Of a stretch of 49,617 nt of DNA, positions 25,832 through 34,637 are shown in pieces. Source of the DNA: an uncultured Bacilli bacterium. Lineage in GTDB: Bacteria; Bacillota_I; Bacilli_A; RF39; UBA660. Under the pieces are notes generated by a model. The model had not been told where the DNA came from. It saw only the letters and a list, made by a program, of their open reading frames with translations, and searched no databases. The stretch is from contig CANRDB010000009.1 of NCBI GenBank assembly GCA_947629315.1, positions 1-49,617 on the forward strand. Reading direction: 5' to 3'. Made by a program: the position numbers and the translations under genes. Position 1 is the first letter of the stretch; each line of letters starts with the position of its first letter.

Positions 25832-26686
25832 CTATCGTAAAAATACCATAAACATTAAAAATCCTATTACTAGTCCCGTTAAAAAGATAATGATTAGGGC
25901 ATTTGAGAACCCTGCTTGTTGTTTAGAACCTAGTGTTAGTACTTTTGTCTTTGGTTGCATTTCCATTTCTTCTTGTTCCATTTCTTGTGCCATCTGTTCT
26001 TCTGAACTATATACTCCAAATTCTCCATCTCTTTGTTCAATGGTGGATACTCCATCTTCATGGATAATCACTCCACTATCTAAATCAACTTGAATAGCAT
26101 CTTCTGTAGCCTTATCAAATTGTTTAGCAACCTCCAATTTTTGCTTTTCCTCTTGATTCAGAGAAGAAGAATCAATATCTACTATTTTTTCTACTTCCAC
26201 AGAAGGCTTTATTTCTTCCTCCATGTAGTTCATCATAGCATCAATGTTGTTTTCTCCACCTGTCTGAAATTCTTGGTGTTGCGCTTGTAAGTCTTCTAAT
26301 TGACTTTCCATAGATTGGTTAGCATAGGAGTTATCGAATGAAATATTACCATTTTCAGATTGAAATGTAGTAATCTCTTTGCCATTGGCATGAAAAGTAT
26401 GAACATTTTCCATAGCAATCTTTTTTCTCTCTGCTAACTCTTGACGAAGTTGGGAGAGAATTTCTTGGTAATCTTCCTCTGTAATTCGATATCCCCATAC
26501 TTTTCTTAAAGTATTATTCAATTTGGTATGATTTTGGAATATCTCCAAATTAGAATTATCAGATATAAAGTCTTCTAAGTCATGGTAAGTTCCAGATGCA
26601 ATAAACTGCTCTATCTTGTTTTTAATTGTTCTAAGCGCTAACGTTTTTCCATCTAACCGAAATTTACTAAAAACATCTTCAGCCAT
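25832..26686 (-). CDS. Uncharacterised tail-anchored protein
   Basis: 284 residues, start after GAGGGATATGA. An N-terminal helical domain (about 1-95; FRLDGKTLALRTIKNKIEQF, WGYRITEEDYQEILSQLRQEL) precedes a long acidic region. The only membrane span is at the C terminus (about 262-281), ending FLR. No signal peptide. The paired operon arrangement with a second tail-anchored protein suggests the two act together at the inner face of the membrane. No family recognised. Confidence 0.72.
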   Translation of the reverse strand: MAEDVFSKFRLDGKTLALRTIKNKIEQFIASGTYHDLEDFISDNSNLEIFQNHTKLNNTLRKVWGYRITEEDYQEILSQLRQELAERKKIAMENVHTFHANGKEITTFQSENGNISFDNSYANQSMESQLEDLQAQHQEFQTGGENNIDAMMNYMEEEIKPSVEVEKIVDIDSSSLNQEEKQKLEVAKQFDKATEDAIQVDLDSGVIIHEDGVSTIEQRDGEFGVYSSEEQMAQEMEQEEMEMQPKTKVLTLGSKQQAGFSNALIIIFLTGLVIGFLMFMVFLR

Positions 26687-26712
26687 TCATATCCCTCTAT
26701 TCTATCTATAAC

Positions 26713-26741
26713 ATTATAACATAAAAAGCGGAAAAAACCAA
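26713..26741 (-). promoter_or_regulatory. Promoter of the tail-anchored protein operon
   Basis: Minus strand TTGGTT (26741-26736), 17-bp spacer, TATAAT (26718-26713) with TG one base upstream. Confidence 0.6.
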
Positions 26742-26804
26742 AAATTTACACTTTTTATACAGATTTACTTATGATTTTTGGAAAATATTTCCTTTTTCTT
26801 CTAT

Positions 26805-26829
26805 AAAAAAATAGGATTTCTCCTATTTA
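26805..26829 (-). terminator. Terminator of the cyclophilin gene
   Basis: AAATAGGA and TCCTATTT arms with loop TTTC, A-run on the downstream side, i.e. T-run on the minus transcript. Confidence 0.8.
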
Positions 26830-27315
26830 GATTCTTACAATGGATTCTATTACAGGTTGATTTTCTTTTTTGACAGTACCATTTTGATCTTCGACTTTGG
26901 TGTTTTTAGCAATGGCATCGACTACTTCCATACCAGAAGTGACATGACCGAATCCAGCATATTGTCCATCTAGAAATTTACTATCTTGATGAACGATAAA
27001 GAATTGACTACTAGCGCTATTTTTATCTTGAGCTCTCGCCATAGAGATGACGCCTCTTTGATGACTAATGGAATTAGCGACTCCATTTGATAGAAATTCT
27101 CCTTTAATTTTATTAGGACTACCTCCAGTACCATTTCCGAGAGGATCTCCCCCTTGAATCATAAATCCATTGATAATTCTATGAAAAGTAAGTCCATCAT
27201 AGAAATGACTGTCAACAAGTGATAAAAAATTTTGCACAGTAATAGGGGCAACAGATTCATTCAATTCTACCTCGATTGCTCCATAATCTTTTACGGTTAT
27301 TCTAACTTTTTGCAT
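26827..27315 (-). CDS. ppiB: Cyclophilin-type peptidyl-prolyl cis-trans isomerase
   Basis: The start is taken at 27315 (MQKVRITV), eight bases after GGAGG; the longer frame reads into the end of the upstream methyltransferase gene. 162 residues with the cyclophilin core: LTFHRIINGFMIQGGDP (catalytic Arg in FHRI), GVISMARAQDKNSASSQFFI and LDGQYAGFGHV. Cytosolic; no signal peptide. YAGFGHV replaces the commoner YAAFG/HTVFG, with no obvious effect on the site. Lies 24 bp after the upstream gene, probably cotranscribed. Confidence 0.94.
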   Translation of the reverse strand: MQKVRITVKDYGAIEVELNESVAPITVQNFLSLVDSHFYDGLTFHRIINGFMIQGGDPLGNGTGGSPNKIKGEFLSNGVANSISHQRGVISMARAQDKNSASSQFFIVHQDSKFLDGQYAGFGHVTSGMEVVDAIAKNTKVEDQNGTVKKENQPVIESIVRI

Positions 27316-27338
27316 ATTTTCCTCCATTCTATCTATTC

Positions 27339-28484
27339 TCATTTTACGGGAAGTTCGTCTATTTTGCAAGATTTTGTATCTGATTTTTGCATGAGTAGGC
27401 ATACATTTTCCACATGATAGGTGTTAGGAAACATATCAAAAGGAGTAACTTCAACAGGATGATAGTATTCCTTTAGAAGATTTACATCCCGTACGAGTGT
27501 CATAGGATCACAAGAAACATAGACAATCTTTTTAGGATGAATAGTGAGGATAGTTTCGAGAGTTTCTTGGTTCAATCCTGATCTAGGGGGATCTATGATA
27601 ATACTAGTAATATCTTCTTTCAATTTTTTGGATTCTTTCCCAGCATCTCCACAAATAAAGGTGATATTAGGAATGTGATTAAGTTTGGCATTTTCTTTTG
27701 CGTTTTCAATCGCTTCTTTCGAAATTTCAATTCCAATTACTTTTTTACAATCTCGGCTGACAAAGATTCCAATGGTACCGATTCCACAATATAAATCCAG
27801 TACCGTATCTGTTTTTTGCGCTTGGAGATATTCTTTGACTTTTTGATAGAGGAGTTCTGTAACGGCATCATTAATTTGAAAGAAAGAATCCAATGACACC
27901 ATAAATTGGAAATCCACAATGTTGTGCATAACTTTTTTCTGGTGATCAAAGGTTATGTCTTGTTGATTACTACGAACTACTACTTTTCCGGAATGTTTTG
28001 GTAAGTGGATGATATTTTCGTTGATTTTAGAATCTAGTAAGAGACAATTTTTTATTTCAATGAAGCGATGGGTCTCTTCTTCATAAAATCCCAATTTTCC
28101 ATTTTCATTTTGAAAGGTTACTTTATTTCGATATCCAAATGGTTTTGGACTGCCAATAATTGGTTTAATGGGAACCTCTACATGATAGCGTTTAAAAATG
28201 TTATGAACTTTATTTTCCTTATAGATTAATTGTTCTGCATAAGGTAAATGTAGGATTTGACATCCTCCACATAGAGGGTAGTAGGGACAAAGGAATTCTT
28301 GACGACTCGGACTCTTTTTTACAAATTGGTCTACTCTTCCTACTAGATAGTTCTTCTTTTCTTGCGTGATATGAATGTTGACAATTTCGCCGGGAATCGT
28401 ATTAGGAATAAAGACAATTTTATTTTGAATTCTTCCAATACCACGTCCTTGGTGATCTAAATCGGTAATTTCTACGGTTTCCAT
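27339..28484 (-). CDS. rlmD: 23S rRNA (uracil-5)-methyltransferase, RumA/RlmCD family
   Basis: 381 residues. An N-terminal TRAM domain (about 1-55) precedes iron-sulfur cysteines C66, C72, C75 (CPYYPLCGGC) and a fourth near 147. The Rossmann methyltransferase has VLDLYCGIGTIGIF, IIIDPPRSGL, and the catalytic Cys in YVSCDP. It methylates U at C5 in 23S rRNA using SAM. In Bacillota one such enzyme often modifies both U747 and U1939, so the symbol is approximate. Start after GAGGCGATGAT. Confidence 0.93.
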   Translation of the reverse strand: METVEITDLDHQGRGIGRIQNKIVFIPNTIPGEIVNIHITQEKKNYLVGRVDQFVKKSPSRQEFLCPYYPLCGGCQILHLPYAEQLIYKENKVHNIFKRYHVEVPIKPIIGSPKPFGYRNKVTFQNENGKLGFYEEETHRFIEIKNCLLLDSKINENIIHLPKHSGKVVVRSNQQDITFDHQKKVMHNIVDFQFMVSLDSFFQINDAVTELLYQKVKEYLQAQKTDTVLDLYCGIGTIGIFVSRDCKKVIGIEISKEAIENAKENAKLNHIPNITFICGDAGKESKKLKEDITSIIIDPPRSGLNQETLETILTIHPKKIVYVSCDPMTLVRDVNLLKEYYHPVEVTPFDMFPNTYHVENVCLLMQKSDTKSCKIDELPVK

Positions 28485-28513
28485 ATCATCGCCTCAAGGA
28501 CATTATATCATAA

Positions 28514-29134
28514 CTAGGATTGGTTGCACATCAGTTTTAGAAAATTATAGCTAATCACACTGATATTTTCATTTCCCATTAAAACTTCTGCTTTCAGTTC
28601 TTTTTCAATTAGTTTTCGATTTTGAACTTTCTTACCAAAACACTCATAATAGAGATAATATAATTCAGAATCTTTCATGCGTGTGATTTGTTGTAGTAAA
28701 AATTCTTTTCGCTCTCTTTCTAATCTAGTTTCTAAGGTGATTTTCTTTTTGTCTAATTCAGTTATTTGAATGTCTAAAAAATCAATCTTTCGAATACTTT
28801 TTAAAATGGTACTTTCCTCTTCTAATAGTAGACATGATTTTTTAATAATGTTACCATTGTTATCAAATAATAATGCAATAATGTTACTTCCATCTGTAAA
28901 CAAGACAGCGGATATTTTTTCTTTTGGTTTAAAAGTCTCTGTTTTCATTTTGAAAATTTCAAAAGAATGTAAATCAATTTGATAATCGTGAGGAATCAAC
29001 TTTTGAAATTTTTTATCCTCAATTTGAAAAATGGGAATTTTTTTAATATGGGTAATGGTATCCTTTTTGTTCCATTCATAAAAATCATAATAAATGTTTT
29101 GAAAATTGACATAGATATCATAAACGAATGTCAT
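28514..29134 (-). CDS. DUF3603-like protein
   Basis: 206 residues. The start MTFVYDIYVNFQNIYYDFYEWNKKDTITHIKKIPIFQI and a charged C-terminal coil (LERERKEFLLQQI) match the DUF3603 family of Bacillota, function unknown. No membrane span or catalytic motif. Second gene after a small membrane protein, with which it overlaps by ATGA. Confidence 0.75.
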   Translation of the reverse strand: MTFVYDIYVNFQNIYYDFYEWNKKDTITHIKKIPIFQIEDKKFQKLIPHDYQIDLHSFEIFKMKTETFKPKEKISAVLFTDGSNIIALLFDNNGNIIKKSCLLLEEESTILKSIRKIDFLDIQITELDKKKITLETRLERERKEFLLQQITRMKDSELYYLYYECFGKKVQNRKLIEKELKAEVLMGNENISVISYNFLKLMCNQS

Positions 29135-29337
29135 TTTTTTCCTCCTTTAAAAAAGTATATGATGAATATAAGGATGCCTAAAGGGAGACACCAACAATAT
29201 TGATCTGTACTAATAACATGGATATAATCTGAAAATTTATACCCGATGGCCAAAACATTGCCATAGCAAATGATGGTTGTAAAACCAATCACTATGAGAA
29301 TCATTCCCAATAGGATGAGGAGTATTCGGAAAATCAT
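29131..29337 (-). CDS. Small two-span membrane protein
   Basis: 68 residues: span 1 about 3-25, span 2 about 47-63, ending FKGGKK. Start after TAGGTGGTATT. Overlaps the DUF3603 gene by ATGA, so translation is coupled. Function unknown. The GG-rich, Lys-ending C terminus is probably cytosolic. Confidence 0.7.
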   Translation of the reverse strand: MIFRILLILLGMILIVIGFTTIICYGNVLAIGYKFSDYIHVISTDQYCWCLPLGILIFIIYFFKGGKK

Positions 29338-29401
29338 AATACCACCTAGATTATTGTATTATAGATAGAATCTTTTTATTTATTAATTTTGTAAAATAAG
29401 A

Positions 29402-29407
29402 TATAAT
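29402..29407 (+). promoter_or_regulatory. -10 element of uppP
   Basis: TATAAT 15 bp before the start codon; TTTATT at -35 spacing 17 is weak. Confidence 0.4.
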
Positions 29408-29422
29408 GTATTAGGTGATAAA

Positions 29423-30238
29423 ATGAATATACTAGATTTATTAAAATATATTTTATTGGGATTTGTACAAGGATTTACGGAAACGATTCCTGTCTCTTCC
29501 AGTGGACATTTGATGATTGTGAAGAGACTCATTCATTTGGATATTGATTTTGATACGTTAGCGATTGTAACTAATTTTGGGAGTTTACTTGCCATTATTG
29601 TTTTTTTCCGAAAGGATATATGGTCCTTAATCAAAAGTTTTTTTGCGTATCTTACAACTAAACAAGAACAATATTGTGAAGAGTACCGGTACTGTTGGCT
29701 AATTGTATTAGGCTGTATTCCAGCAGGGTTAATGGGATTAGTAGTAAGTAAATTGGATTTATTTGCGAAAATTGAAGAAAATGTGAAGATTGTCGGTTTT
29801 TCCTTGTTAGTTACGGCTTTTCTATTATTTGTTATTCGTAAAATCAAAGGTCATAAAAAAGATCATGATTTAACGGCAAAAAATGCTTTCATGGTTGGTA
29901 TTTTCCAGATACTAGGACTTTTTCCTGGTATTAGTCGAAGTGGTTCCACTATCGTGGGAGGAATGACGCAAGATATGACGAGAGATACGGCTTTTAAATA
30001 TTCCTTTATGCTTTATATTCCTATGAGTATAGCAGCTATGATGTTGGAAGTAGGGGACATTGTAAACACTTCTATTGATGGAATAACTTGGTTCTATTAT
30101 GGAATGTCTCTTTTAGTAGCAGGGGTGGTTACGTTTTTAGTAACAAAGTGGTTTCGACATGTGGTAAATCACGGAAAATTGATTTATTTTACTGCTTATT
30201 GTACGGTTGTGGGAACACTTGTAATTCTTTTCTTATAA
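29423..30238 (+). CDS. uppP: Undecaprenyl-diphosphatase UppP (BacA)
   Basis: A 271-residue polytopic enzyme recycling undecaprenyl pyrophosphate to the monophosphate carrier for wall synthesis; confers bacitracin tolerance. Signature 1 is GFVQGFTETIPVSSSGHL (E20, then PVSSSGH 23-29). Signature 2 is LFPGISRSGSTIVGGM with the catalytic Arg. About eight membrane spans. Start after TTAGGTGATAAA. Monocistronic. Confidence 0.96.
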   Translation: MNILDLLKYILLGFVQGFTETIPVSSSGHLMIVKRLIHLDIDFDTLAIVTNFGSLLAIIVFFRKDIWSLIKSFFAYLTTKQEQYCEEYRYCWLIVLGCIPAGLMGLVVSKLDLFAKIEENVKIVGFSLLVTAFLLFVIRKIKGHKKDHDLTAKNAFMVGIFQILGLFPGISRSGSTIVGGMTQDMTRDTAFKYSFMLYIPMSIAAMMLEVGDIVNTSIDGITWFYYGMSLLVAGVVTFLVTKWFRHVVNHGKLIYFTAYCTVVGTLVILFL

Positions 30239-30241
30239 TAT

Positions 30242-30273
30242 AAAAAATTCAACCTTTCTTGGTTGAATTTTTT
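30242..30273. terminator. Bidirectional terminator
   Basis: AAAAAATTCAACC and GGTTGAATTTTTT arms between uppP and the Big_2 gene. Confidence 0.92.
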
Positions 30274-32605
30274 AAGGAGTATTTTCTGTTTCTGTATTGG
30301 GATCTGGTTTAGGGTCAGGTCCTTTTTTGGTTACTTTTACCTGAATCGTCACTTTAATACCACTTTCAGCAGTAACGGTAATCGTCGTTGTTCCAACACC
30401 TACACCAGTAATTTTACCATTTTCTACTTTTGCAATGGTATCGTCCTCACTAGTCCATGTCAATTTTTTTTGAGTGGCATTACTAGGGGATAAAGTAACT
30501 TCAACCGTCTTAGATTCCTCTACTTTCATCGTAACAGAATCTGTACTAAGTTTTATATCTGTAACAGGAATATCTTGCTCAATAACGGTTACTTTTACCG
30601 TTGCTTTTTTATTTCCGTCCTGTGTACTAACTGTAATAGTAGCAGTTCCAGGAGATTTAGCTGTTACTTTTCCTTTACTGACGGTTACGACATCTTCGTC
30701 GCTAGAAGACCAAGAGACATTTTTATTAGATGCATCCTTGGGATCTACCGTAGCTGTTAGAGTAACAATGTCACCGACATTCATCGATAAAGATTTTTTA
30801 TTCACTTCTACGCCAGTTACCGCTACTGTACTATCTTTTACGGTTACTTTCACAGTCGCTTTCTTTTTACCATCTTGCGTAATTGCTGTAATAGTGGCAG
30901 TTCCTGCTTTTACAGCGGTTATTTTTCCGTTTTTCACGGTAGCTATTTTCGCATCACTGGTTGTCCAAGAAATATTCTTATTGGTAGCATTGGATGGCTT
31001 GATAGTAGCGGAAACTGTAACGGAATTTCCAACTTTTACCGTTGTTTCTTTTACATTTAAAGAAATACTTTCAACAGCCACTTTTTCTGTATTGGAATTT
31101 GTTTGACTATTCGTATTCGATGTTTTTTTCTTCGAATTTTTTGTAACAACAATCGTTATTTCAGCGATAATACTACTATTTGGTTCTTGTACCATAATAG
31201 TGGTAGTTCCTTCTTTTTTCGCAGTGATATGCCCGTTAGCATCTACCTGTACAATGTCAGCATCATAACTCATCCAGTCAAGATTTACAATAATGGATTC
31301 ATCATCATTAATGATAGGCGCTAACGTTTTTTCTTCTCCCACTTTTAGTGTGAGTTTATCATCTTTAAAACGGACACTATTCACGATTACATCAATCGTC
31401 GAAACAGTTAGTTCTTGTTCTTTTCGAGTACGTTTCGATTTGGCAGTAATCGTAGTGGTTCCTTTTGAAAGACCAGTAATCATGCCTTTATCATCCACTG
31501 TTGCGATATTCTCATCTTGGGAAGTCCATTCATACTCTTCATTATCTTGAATTCGTTTATTTTGAATAACTTCTGCTTGATAGGTAGCATTAATCGCTAA
31601 AGATATTTCTTTTCTAGAAAGAGTAAATTTACTACTTGCTTGAATATAGCAGTAGATTCCTACTCCAGCAAAGATAAATAGAAAGATATAAAACGCAAAT
31701 AAGCAATATTTTAAAATCGATTTGTTACGATGATACTTCTGATTGGCGGTATCGTTAATGAAAAGTGTGTGATCTTCATGATTATCTTTGGCTTCCAGTA
31801 CTTTCGTAATACGGATATTATCACTGGTGTCAACATCATCCACTAACTTTGGACGAGAGTCTTCGATTGGACGAATCGTGTTGTAGAAGTCAAATTTCAT
31901 CTCCTCTTCCGCAATCTCTTCGTTCGTTAATTTCTTTTTCTGCTCTTCTTCCTTCTCTTTTTTCTTTTCTTTGTTGATATCTGACTCAAATTCAAATTGA
32001 AAATAATCAATTTCGTTGTTTGCATTTTCTTTGATAGCGTCTTTTTCCTCTTTTGGTGGCTCTGTTTCGAGAGGTTTTTCGGTGGCAGATTCTAGTACTT
32101 TTTCCTTTTCTTCTTTTGGTGTTGGTGGCTTTATAGAATCTAATTCTTTCGCAAAATCATCCGATACAAAGGAATTAGTAGGTGCTTGATCTAAAACTGC
32201 TGATGAAATATTATAGACAAAACTTTCTTCTTGCGGAATATCGATAGACTTTACTGAAGAAGAAGTTTCTTTTTGCTTCAAGATAGATTCTGGAATATTG
32301 CTTTCTTCAAACACAATTTTTTCGTCTTTCTTTGGCTCTACTGATTGTTCTTCTGTTTCCGTAGATGCGGATACCGAAGTATCTGGTTTTGATACAACTG
32401 GTAATTCCATAGGGGGATTGCTCGCAAAATCTGTATTTTGAATTTTAGTATTTAAAACACGGTGAATAAGGTCACTAGAAGAAAGGAAAGCTCCTGTTTC
32501 TTTTGTGGCAAAAGAGTTTGTTTTTTCAACAGAAAAACTAGAGTTTTGAGAGTATTCCTCTAGTTTGTTTTTAGCAATATTTGAGTTTTGACTATCTTCC
32601 ATCAT
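30272..32605 (-). CDS. Surface-exposed Big_2 (Ig-like) repeat protein with large cytosolic N terminus
   Basis: 777 residues from ATG 32605, the start with best spacing (9 nt) from AAGGTG; ATG 32611 or the GTG at 32617 are alternatives. Residues 1-300 are acidic, low complexity and lack a signal peptide. A single membrane span follows (about 302-325). Five group-2 bacterial Ig-like domains follow, each with the LxxGxTxTLxAT...W.S.D..vA.V..G.ITA...GTATIT pattern, and a Pro/Glu tail. This predicts a type II topology: disordered region inside, Ig stalk outside. No LPxTG motif. The cytosolic part may bind an internal partner. Function otherwise unknown. Confidence 0.85.
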   Translation of the reverse strand: MMEDSQNSNIAKNKLEEYSQNSSFSVEKTNSFATKETGAFLSSSDLIHRVLNTKIQNTDFASNPPMELPVVSKPDTSVSASTETEEQSVEPKKDEKIVFEESNIPESILKQKETSSSVKSIDIPQEESFVYNISSAVLDQAPTNSFVSDDFAKELDSIKPPTPKEEKEKVLESATEKPLETEPPKEEKDAIKENANNEIDYFQFEFESDINKEKKKEKEEEQKKKLTNEEIAEEEMKFDFYNTIRPIEDSRPKLVDDVDTSDNIRITKVLEAKDNHEDHTLFINDTANQKYHRNKSILKYCLFAFYIFLFIFAGVGIYCYIQASSKFTLSRKEISLAINATYQAEVIQNKRIQDNEEYEWTSQDENIATVDDKGMITGLSKGTTTITAKSKRTRKEQELTVSTIDVIVNSVRFKDDKLTLKVGEEKTLAPIINDDESIIVNLDWMSYDADIVQVDANGHITAKKEGTTTIMVQEPNSSIIAEITIVVTKNSKKKTSNTNSQTNSNTEKVAVESISLNVKETTVKVGNSVTVSATIKPSNATNKNISWTTSDAKIATVKNGKITAVKAGTATITAITQDGKKKATVKVTVKDSTVAVTGVEVNKKSLSMNVGDIVTLTATVDPKDASNKNVSWSSSDEDVVTVSKGKVTAKSPGTATITVSTQDGNKKATVKVTVIEQDIPVTDIKLSTDSVTMKVEESKTVEVTLSPSNATQKKLTWTSEDDTIAKVENGKITGVGVGTTTITVTAESGIKVTIQVKVTKKGPDPKPDPNTETENTP

Positions 32606-32643
32606 ACACATACACACCTTGCTTATCCTTTTATACTATTTTT

Positions 32644-32672
32644 ATTTTACGATAAATTTATGGAAAAATCAA
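32644..32672 (-). promoter_or_regulatory. Promoter of the Big_2 protein gene
   Basis: Minus strand TTGATT (32672-32667), 17-bp spacer, TAAAAT (32649-32644). Confidence 0.55.
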
Positions 32673-32769
32673 TGGACATGAAATATAATATGCATATTTT
32701 AGATGGTGCGATTGAGGTGTCGTATAAAAATCCTTTTTTCCTCATAGAATAAAGAAAAAGGAGAATTTT

Positions 32770-33216
32770 ATGAAAAAGATGATAAAAACAGTTTTTTACT
32801 TATTTTTTCCACTCATGGTTGGTGGTTTGGTTTCATTACTGATTATGAATAAAATCGATTATAGTTGGTTAGATAAACCTCCTTTAGCGCCACCTAAAAT
32901 CGCGTTTCCAATCGTGTGGACCATCATTTATTTGTTGATGGGAATTTCTTATTTTTTGTTAAAAAAAGAGGAAGAAAATGTATCTAGTCTTTACTATCTA
33001 CAGTTATTTGTGAATGCCTTATGGTCTATTATTTTCTTTGCCTTTCAATGGCGCTTTGTAGCAATTTTATGGATTATCTTATTAGATGGTTTAGTGGGAC
33101 TCATGATAATAGAGTTTTATGAAAAGAAAAAAATATCTGTCTATCTAAATATTCCTTATTTTCTTTGGTCATTATTTGCGACTTATTTAACTATTGGAAT
33201 TTATATTCTTAATTAA
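32770..33216 (+). CDS. tspO: TspO/MBR family protein
   Basis: 148 residues, five membrane spans. Family motifs: DKPPLAPPKIAFPIVWTIIYLLMGISYFL, QLFVNALWSIIFFAFQW and the end PYFLWSLFATYLTIGIYILN. TspO proteins bind porphyrins and other hydrophobic ligands and modulate stress responses. Start after AAAAAGGAGAATTTT. The conserved Trp-rich second helix is intact. Confidence 0.93.
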   Translation: MKKMIKTVFYLFFPLMVGGLVSLLIMNKIDYSWLDKPPLAPPKIAFPIVWTIIYLLMGISYFLLKKEEENVSSLYYLQLFVNALWSIIFFAFQWRFVAILWIILLDGLVGLMIIEFYEKKKISVYLNIPYFLWSLFATYLTIGIYILN

Positions 33217-33228
33217 AACGATTGAGGG

Positions 33229-33254
33229 AAAGCATCAAAAAGGTGCTTTTTTTT
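33229..33254 (+). terminator. Terminator of tspO
   Basis: AAAGCATC and GGTGCTTT arms followed by a run of T. Confidence 0.85.
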
Positions 33255-33282
33255 GAAAAAAAAGGGAAAGATATAGTATAAT
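33253..33282 (+). promoter_or_regulatory. Promoter of the DUF4177 gene
   Basis: TTGAAA (33253-33258), 18-bp spacer, TATAAT (33277-33282), 22 bp before the start; overlaps the T-run of the preceding terminator. Confidence 0.55.
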
Positions 33283-33303
33283 GAAAAAGATAGGAGGATT
33301 CAC

Positions 33304-33528
33304 ATGAAATACGAATATAAAACCATTAAGATTGCGAAAGGAGTTATTTATAAATTCAAAAACGATTCTACGGTGAATGCTGATAAGGTAGCAGAGTTAG
33401 GACAAGCATTAAATGAGTTTGGACAAGAGGGATGAGAATTAATTGAAATGATTCAACCACAAGGATTCCTAGGACTCGGAGATGAAGGACTTTGTATTTT
33501 TAAAAGATTAGTAAAAAGAGAAGACTAA
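33304..33528 (+). pseudogene. DUF4177 protein with in-frame UGA at the conserved Trp
   Basis: After ATAGGAGGATTCAC, a 74-codon frame reads MKYEYKTIKIAKGVIYKF...LNEFGQEG, then TGA (33433-33435), then ELIEMIQPQGFLGLGDEG...KRLVKRED to TAA. DUF4177 proteins have LNxxGxEGWELV here, so TGA replaces exactly the conserved Trp codon TGG by one transition. The frame is otherwise undamaged for 30 more codons, and promoter, ribosome site and terminator are intact. Either a very fresh nonsense mutation, a sequencing error, or UGA readthrough. TGA is a genuine stop elsewhere in the window, so a general code change is unlikely. Confidence 0.85.
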
Positions 33529-33538
33529 TCTTTTTTTT
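33502..33538 (+). terminator. Terminator of the DUF4177 gene
   Basis: AAAAGATTAGT and ACTAATCTTTT arms followed by T-run; overlaps the 3' end of the frame. Confidence 0.88.
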
Positions 33539-33645
33539 GTGAGAATGAAAAGAGAGAAATTATTTTCTATCTAATAAGGGAGAAAATAGTCATAACAAAA
33601 TTTAGAATTTATGATATAATACAAACTAATTTATTGGAGGGCCTT

Positions 33646-34551
33646 ATGTATAAAAGTGATATTAATTTAAATTTATATAAAATATTTTATGAAGTAGCTT
33701 TAAGTGAAAGTATATCGGATGCCTCTAAAAAACTATTCATTACGCAGTCTGCGGTCAGCAAAGCAATCAAAAAATTAGAAGAAGATTTAAATACTAATTT
33801 GTTCTATCGAAATTCGAAAGGAGTTAAACTAACGGACAAAGGAACAGAACTTCTTTTTTATGTCGAAGAAGCCTTTAATAGTCTCATTACAGCGGAAAGA
33901 ACCATGGTAGAAAGTAAGGCTTTAAATAAAGGAAAGATATCGATAGGAGTTCCCTCCCAAATTGGTTCTTTCTATATATTTGAAGATATTGCTAACTTCC
34001 ATAAGACATATCCTAATATTGAAATCACTATTATCAGTAAAAGTACTACCCAATTATTGAAATTACTAGAAAGTCATGAAATTGATTTTATGATTGACAC
34101 TTCTCCCATTCATTCTAAAATCGATAATGTAATCATAAAACCGTTAATTGAAGTAGAGAATTGTTTTGTAGTGAAATCGGATACCATTTTACCGGTAGAG
34201 AATGTGAAATCTATTAAAGATTTAGACAGTTATCCTTTAGTGTTACCGATAAAAGGGACAGATAATCGAAAACAGTTAGATAGAACTTTTGAGAAATATC
34301 ATGTTGAATTAACCAATGTTATCAATATTCATACTAGTGAAATGATTGTGGGTTCTATCAAAAAAGATTTAGGAATCGGATATATCCTATATGATGTCGT
34401 AAAGGACAACTTAAAAAATGGAGAATTTAAAATGGTTTCTGTAAAGGAAAAATTACCTACCATTACCATTAATTTAGTATATATCAAAAAGTATTTAACG
34501 GTTGCTCCTCAGTTTTTTATAGAAAATTACTTAAAAATAGAAATGGATTAA
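33646..34551 (+). CDS. LysR-family transcriptional regulator
   Basis: Start at 33646 after TTGGAGGGCCTT. 301 residues. The N-terminal winged helix-turn-helix (about 5-65) contains SISDASKKLFITQSAVSKAIKKLEEDLNTNLFYR, followed by a substrate-binding domain from about 90 (KGKISIGVPSQIG). TATAAT lies 26 bp upstream. 86 bp separate it from the radical-SAM-like gene, which has its own -10, so it may regulate that gene and the HAD gene, all in one direction. Effector unknown. Confidence 0.92.
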   Translation: MYKSDINLNLYKIFYEVALSESISDASKKLFITQSAVSKAIKKLEEDLNTNLFYRNSKGVKLTDKGTELLFYVEEAFNSLITAERTMVESKALNKGKISIGVPSQIGSFYIFEDIANFHKTYPNIEITIISKSTTQLLKLLESHEIDFMIDTSPIHSKIDNVIIKPLIEVENCFVVKSDTILPVENVKSIKDLDSYPLVLPIKGTDNRKQLDRTFEKYHVELTNVINIHTSEMIVGSIKKDLGIGYILYDVVKDNLKNGEFKMVSVKEKLPTITINLVYIKKYLTVAPQFFIENYLKIEMD

Positions 34552-34612
34552 TATGAATGAATTTCATAGATCATATGAAAAAACGAGAAATCCTTCCTCA
34601 CAGGATTGATGT

Positions 34613-34618
34613 TATAAT
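34613..34618 (+). promoter_or_regulatory. Extended -10 of the 34638 gene
   Basis: TGTTATAAT, 19 bp before the start of the Cys-rich protein gene. Confidence 0.45.
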
Positions 34619-34637
34619 GATGTCGAAGGAGGAAAAT

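Noticed and set aside
30474-31550. Plus-strand open frames rich in Val, Thr and Phe
   Set aside because: Antisense shadows of the Big_2 repeats, with no ribosome site.
33304-33528. Genome-wide UGA = Trp recoding
   Set aside because: TGA ends several genes at ATGA overlaps with the correct next gene, and long genes here contain only TGG for Trp, so the code is standard.
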